From the NCBI GenBank assembly GCA_024697705.1, contig JAILFF010000035.1:1-5798 (forward strand): a stretch of DNA of 5,798 nucleotides, read 5' to 3'. Numbering within the stretch: position 1 is the first letter of the stretch; each line of letters begins with the position of its first letter. The stretch is from Ruminococcus sp. GTDB lineage: Bacteria; Bacillota; Clostridia; Oscillospirales; Ruminococcaceae. The notes under the pieces are model-generated. The model had not been told where the DNA came from and ran no database searches. It worked only from the letters and a program-made list of their open reading frames with translations. Below, piece by piece: positions 4,902 to 5,798 of the stretch. The position numbers were made by a program, and so were the translations under genes.

Positions 4902-5798
4902 TACTCTTATCGCGATAGGCGAGGCGCTTATCGACTTTATCCCCGACAAGACGGGCTGTTCCTTTGACGAGGTGGGGGCTTTTTCCCCGAAGCTCGGCGG
5001 CGCGCCCGCGAATGTCTGCGGCGCGTTCGCAAAGCTCGGCGGAAAATCTCGGCTGCTGACACAACTTGGCGACGACCCCTTCGGGCATAAGATACTTAAT
5101 GAGCTTGAAGAGTGCGGCATCGACGTTAGCTGTGTGAGTCTTACGGACAAGGCAAACACGGCGCTGGCGTTCGTCAGTCTCGGCGCGGACGGCGAAAGGA
5201 CGTTTTCTTTCTACCGCAAGCCATCCGCCGATATGCTCTATTCGCCCGAAAATGTTCGCGGCGAATATTTCTCCGACGTATTCGCTCTGCACTTTTGCAG
5301 CGTAAGTCTCGGCGATTTCCCGATGAAGCAATCGCATATCGCCGCGATAGAGAAAGCCCGCGAAAATGGCGCACTGATAAGCTTTGACCCGAATCTCCGC
5401 TTTCAGCTGTGGAACGACCGCGAAGACCTAAAAAGAACGGTAAACGAGTTCATACCGCTTGCGAACATCCTTAAAATATCCGACGAGGAGCTTGGATTCA
5501 TTACCGGCGAGACCGACATAAACAAGGCGCTTGAAAAGCTCAGAAAGCACTTTGGTAAGCGGCTGTGCATGGTTCTTTATACCTGCGGCAGCGGCGGAGC
5601 TTATGCGTTCACTGGTAACGGCAGCGCATTCAGCCCCGGCATAAAGGTAAACGCGGTAGATACAACGGGCGCGGGTGACGGCTTTATCGGGGCGTTCCTC
5701 TGGAAGCTGAAAGAGCTTGATATAAAAACCCCCGACGCGGTAGACTGGATGATGGAGGAAGAAATGAAGCAGTGCCTCGATTTCGCCAACGAATTCTG
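4894..5798 (+). CDS. scrK: ScrK, PfkB-family fructokinase (3' end beyond the window)
   Basis: 301 complete codons are visible and the frame is still open at the window edge; fructokinases of this type run about 310-325 residues, so only a short tail is missing. It should phosphorylate the fructose released by ScrB to fructose-6-phosphate with ATP. Evidence for the ribokinase/PfkB family is the first signature around GGAPANVCGAFAKLG (35-49), the FDPNLR strand (164-169) and the second signature DTTGAGDGF (256-264), whose Asp262 is the catalytic base of the anion hole. The N-terminus IAIGEALIDFIP matches family fructokinases. It starts 8 nt before the end of scrB in another frame, with GGAG (4880-4883) 10 nt upstream, indicating translational coupling. 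Other PfkB sugar kinases look similar; the fructose assignment rests largely on the operon. Confidence 0.9.
   Translation, partial: MNDTLIAIGEALIDFIPDKTGCSFDEVGAFSPKLGGAPANVCGAFAKLGGKSRLLTQLGDDPFGHKILNELEECGIDVSCVSLTDKANTALAFVSLGADGERTFSFYRKPSADMLYSPENVRGEYFSDVFALHFCSVSLGDFPMKQSHIAAIEKARENGALISFDPNLRFQLWNDREDLKRTVNEFIPLANILKISDEELGFITGETDINKALEKLRKHFGKRLCMVLYTCGSGGAYAFTGNGSAFSPGIKVNAVDTTGAGDGFIGAFLWKLKELDIKTPDAVDWMMEEEMKQCLDFANEF

Noticed and set aside
4500..5159. 219-codon - strand frame across the scrB/scrK junction
   Set aside because: It spans two real genes in opposite orientation and is low-complexity Ser/Pro-rich, typical of a shadow frame.
1..5798. CRISPR array, tRNA, rRNA, transposase, toxin-antitoxin or defence genes
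   Set aside because: No spaced direct-repeat array, tRNA-like fold or corresponding protein motif was found on either strand.

Overview
The window is one strand of a bacterial chromosome carrying a compact sucrose-uptake and catabolism locus, in the order scrR - scrA - scrB - scrK, all on the + strand. Consensus sigma-A promoters, AGGAGG-like ribosome binding sites, LacI-type control of a fused PTS permease, moderate G+C and the intergenic repeat style suggest a gut Firmicute of the class Clostridia. Oscillospiraceae/Ruminococcus-like is my guess; nothing here fixes the species.

Positions 1-416 hold no credible gene. They contain a ~99-bp element bounded by near-perfect inverted repeats (1-15 / 85-99), a strong intrinsic terminator (146-185) that closes an upstream gene outside the window, a 9-bp inverted repeat (245-268) and a near-consensus promoter (336-364) for the regulator. 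scrR (417-1427) encodes a LacI/GalR repressor. The 162-bp gap 1428-1589 carries a symmetrical candidate operator, a cluster of GTGAAA repeats, a second extended -10 promoter and a ~75-nt leader. scrA (1590-3464) is a complete EIIBCA sucrose permease. scrB (3477-4901) is a GH32 sucrose-6-phosphate hydrolase starting 12 nt after scrA. scrK (4894 to the window edge) is a PfkB-type fructokinase that overlaps scrB by 8 nt and runs off the right side without a stop.

The proposed pathway is: ScrA imports sucrose as sucrose-6-phosphate using PEP via EI/HPr; ScrB cleaves it in the cytoplasm to glucose-6-phosphate and fructose; ScrK phosphorylates the free fructose to fructose-6-phosphate; ScrR senses sugar status and controls the scrA promoter and probably its own. 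Tight spacing of scrA-scrB-scrK argues for one transcript with translational coupling. No terminator is evident between scrR and scrA, so some read-through is possible.

The protein-coding part is a classical system, and I see no evidence of a new multi-gene machinery. The less ordinary signals are in the non-coding DNA and in small details: the palindromic element at the left edge, the GTGAAA/TTGTGA operator cluster, an unusual residue in the repressor hinge helix, and the ambiguous scrB start.
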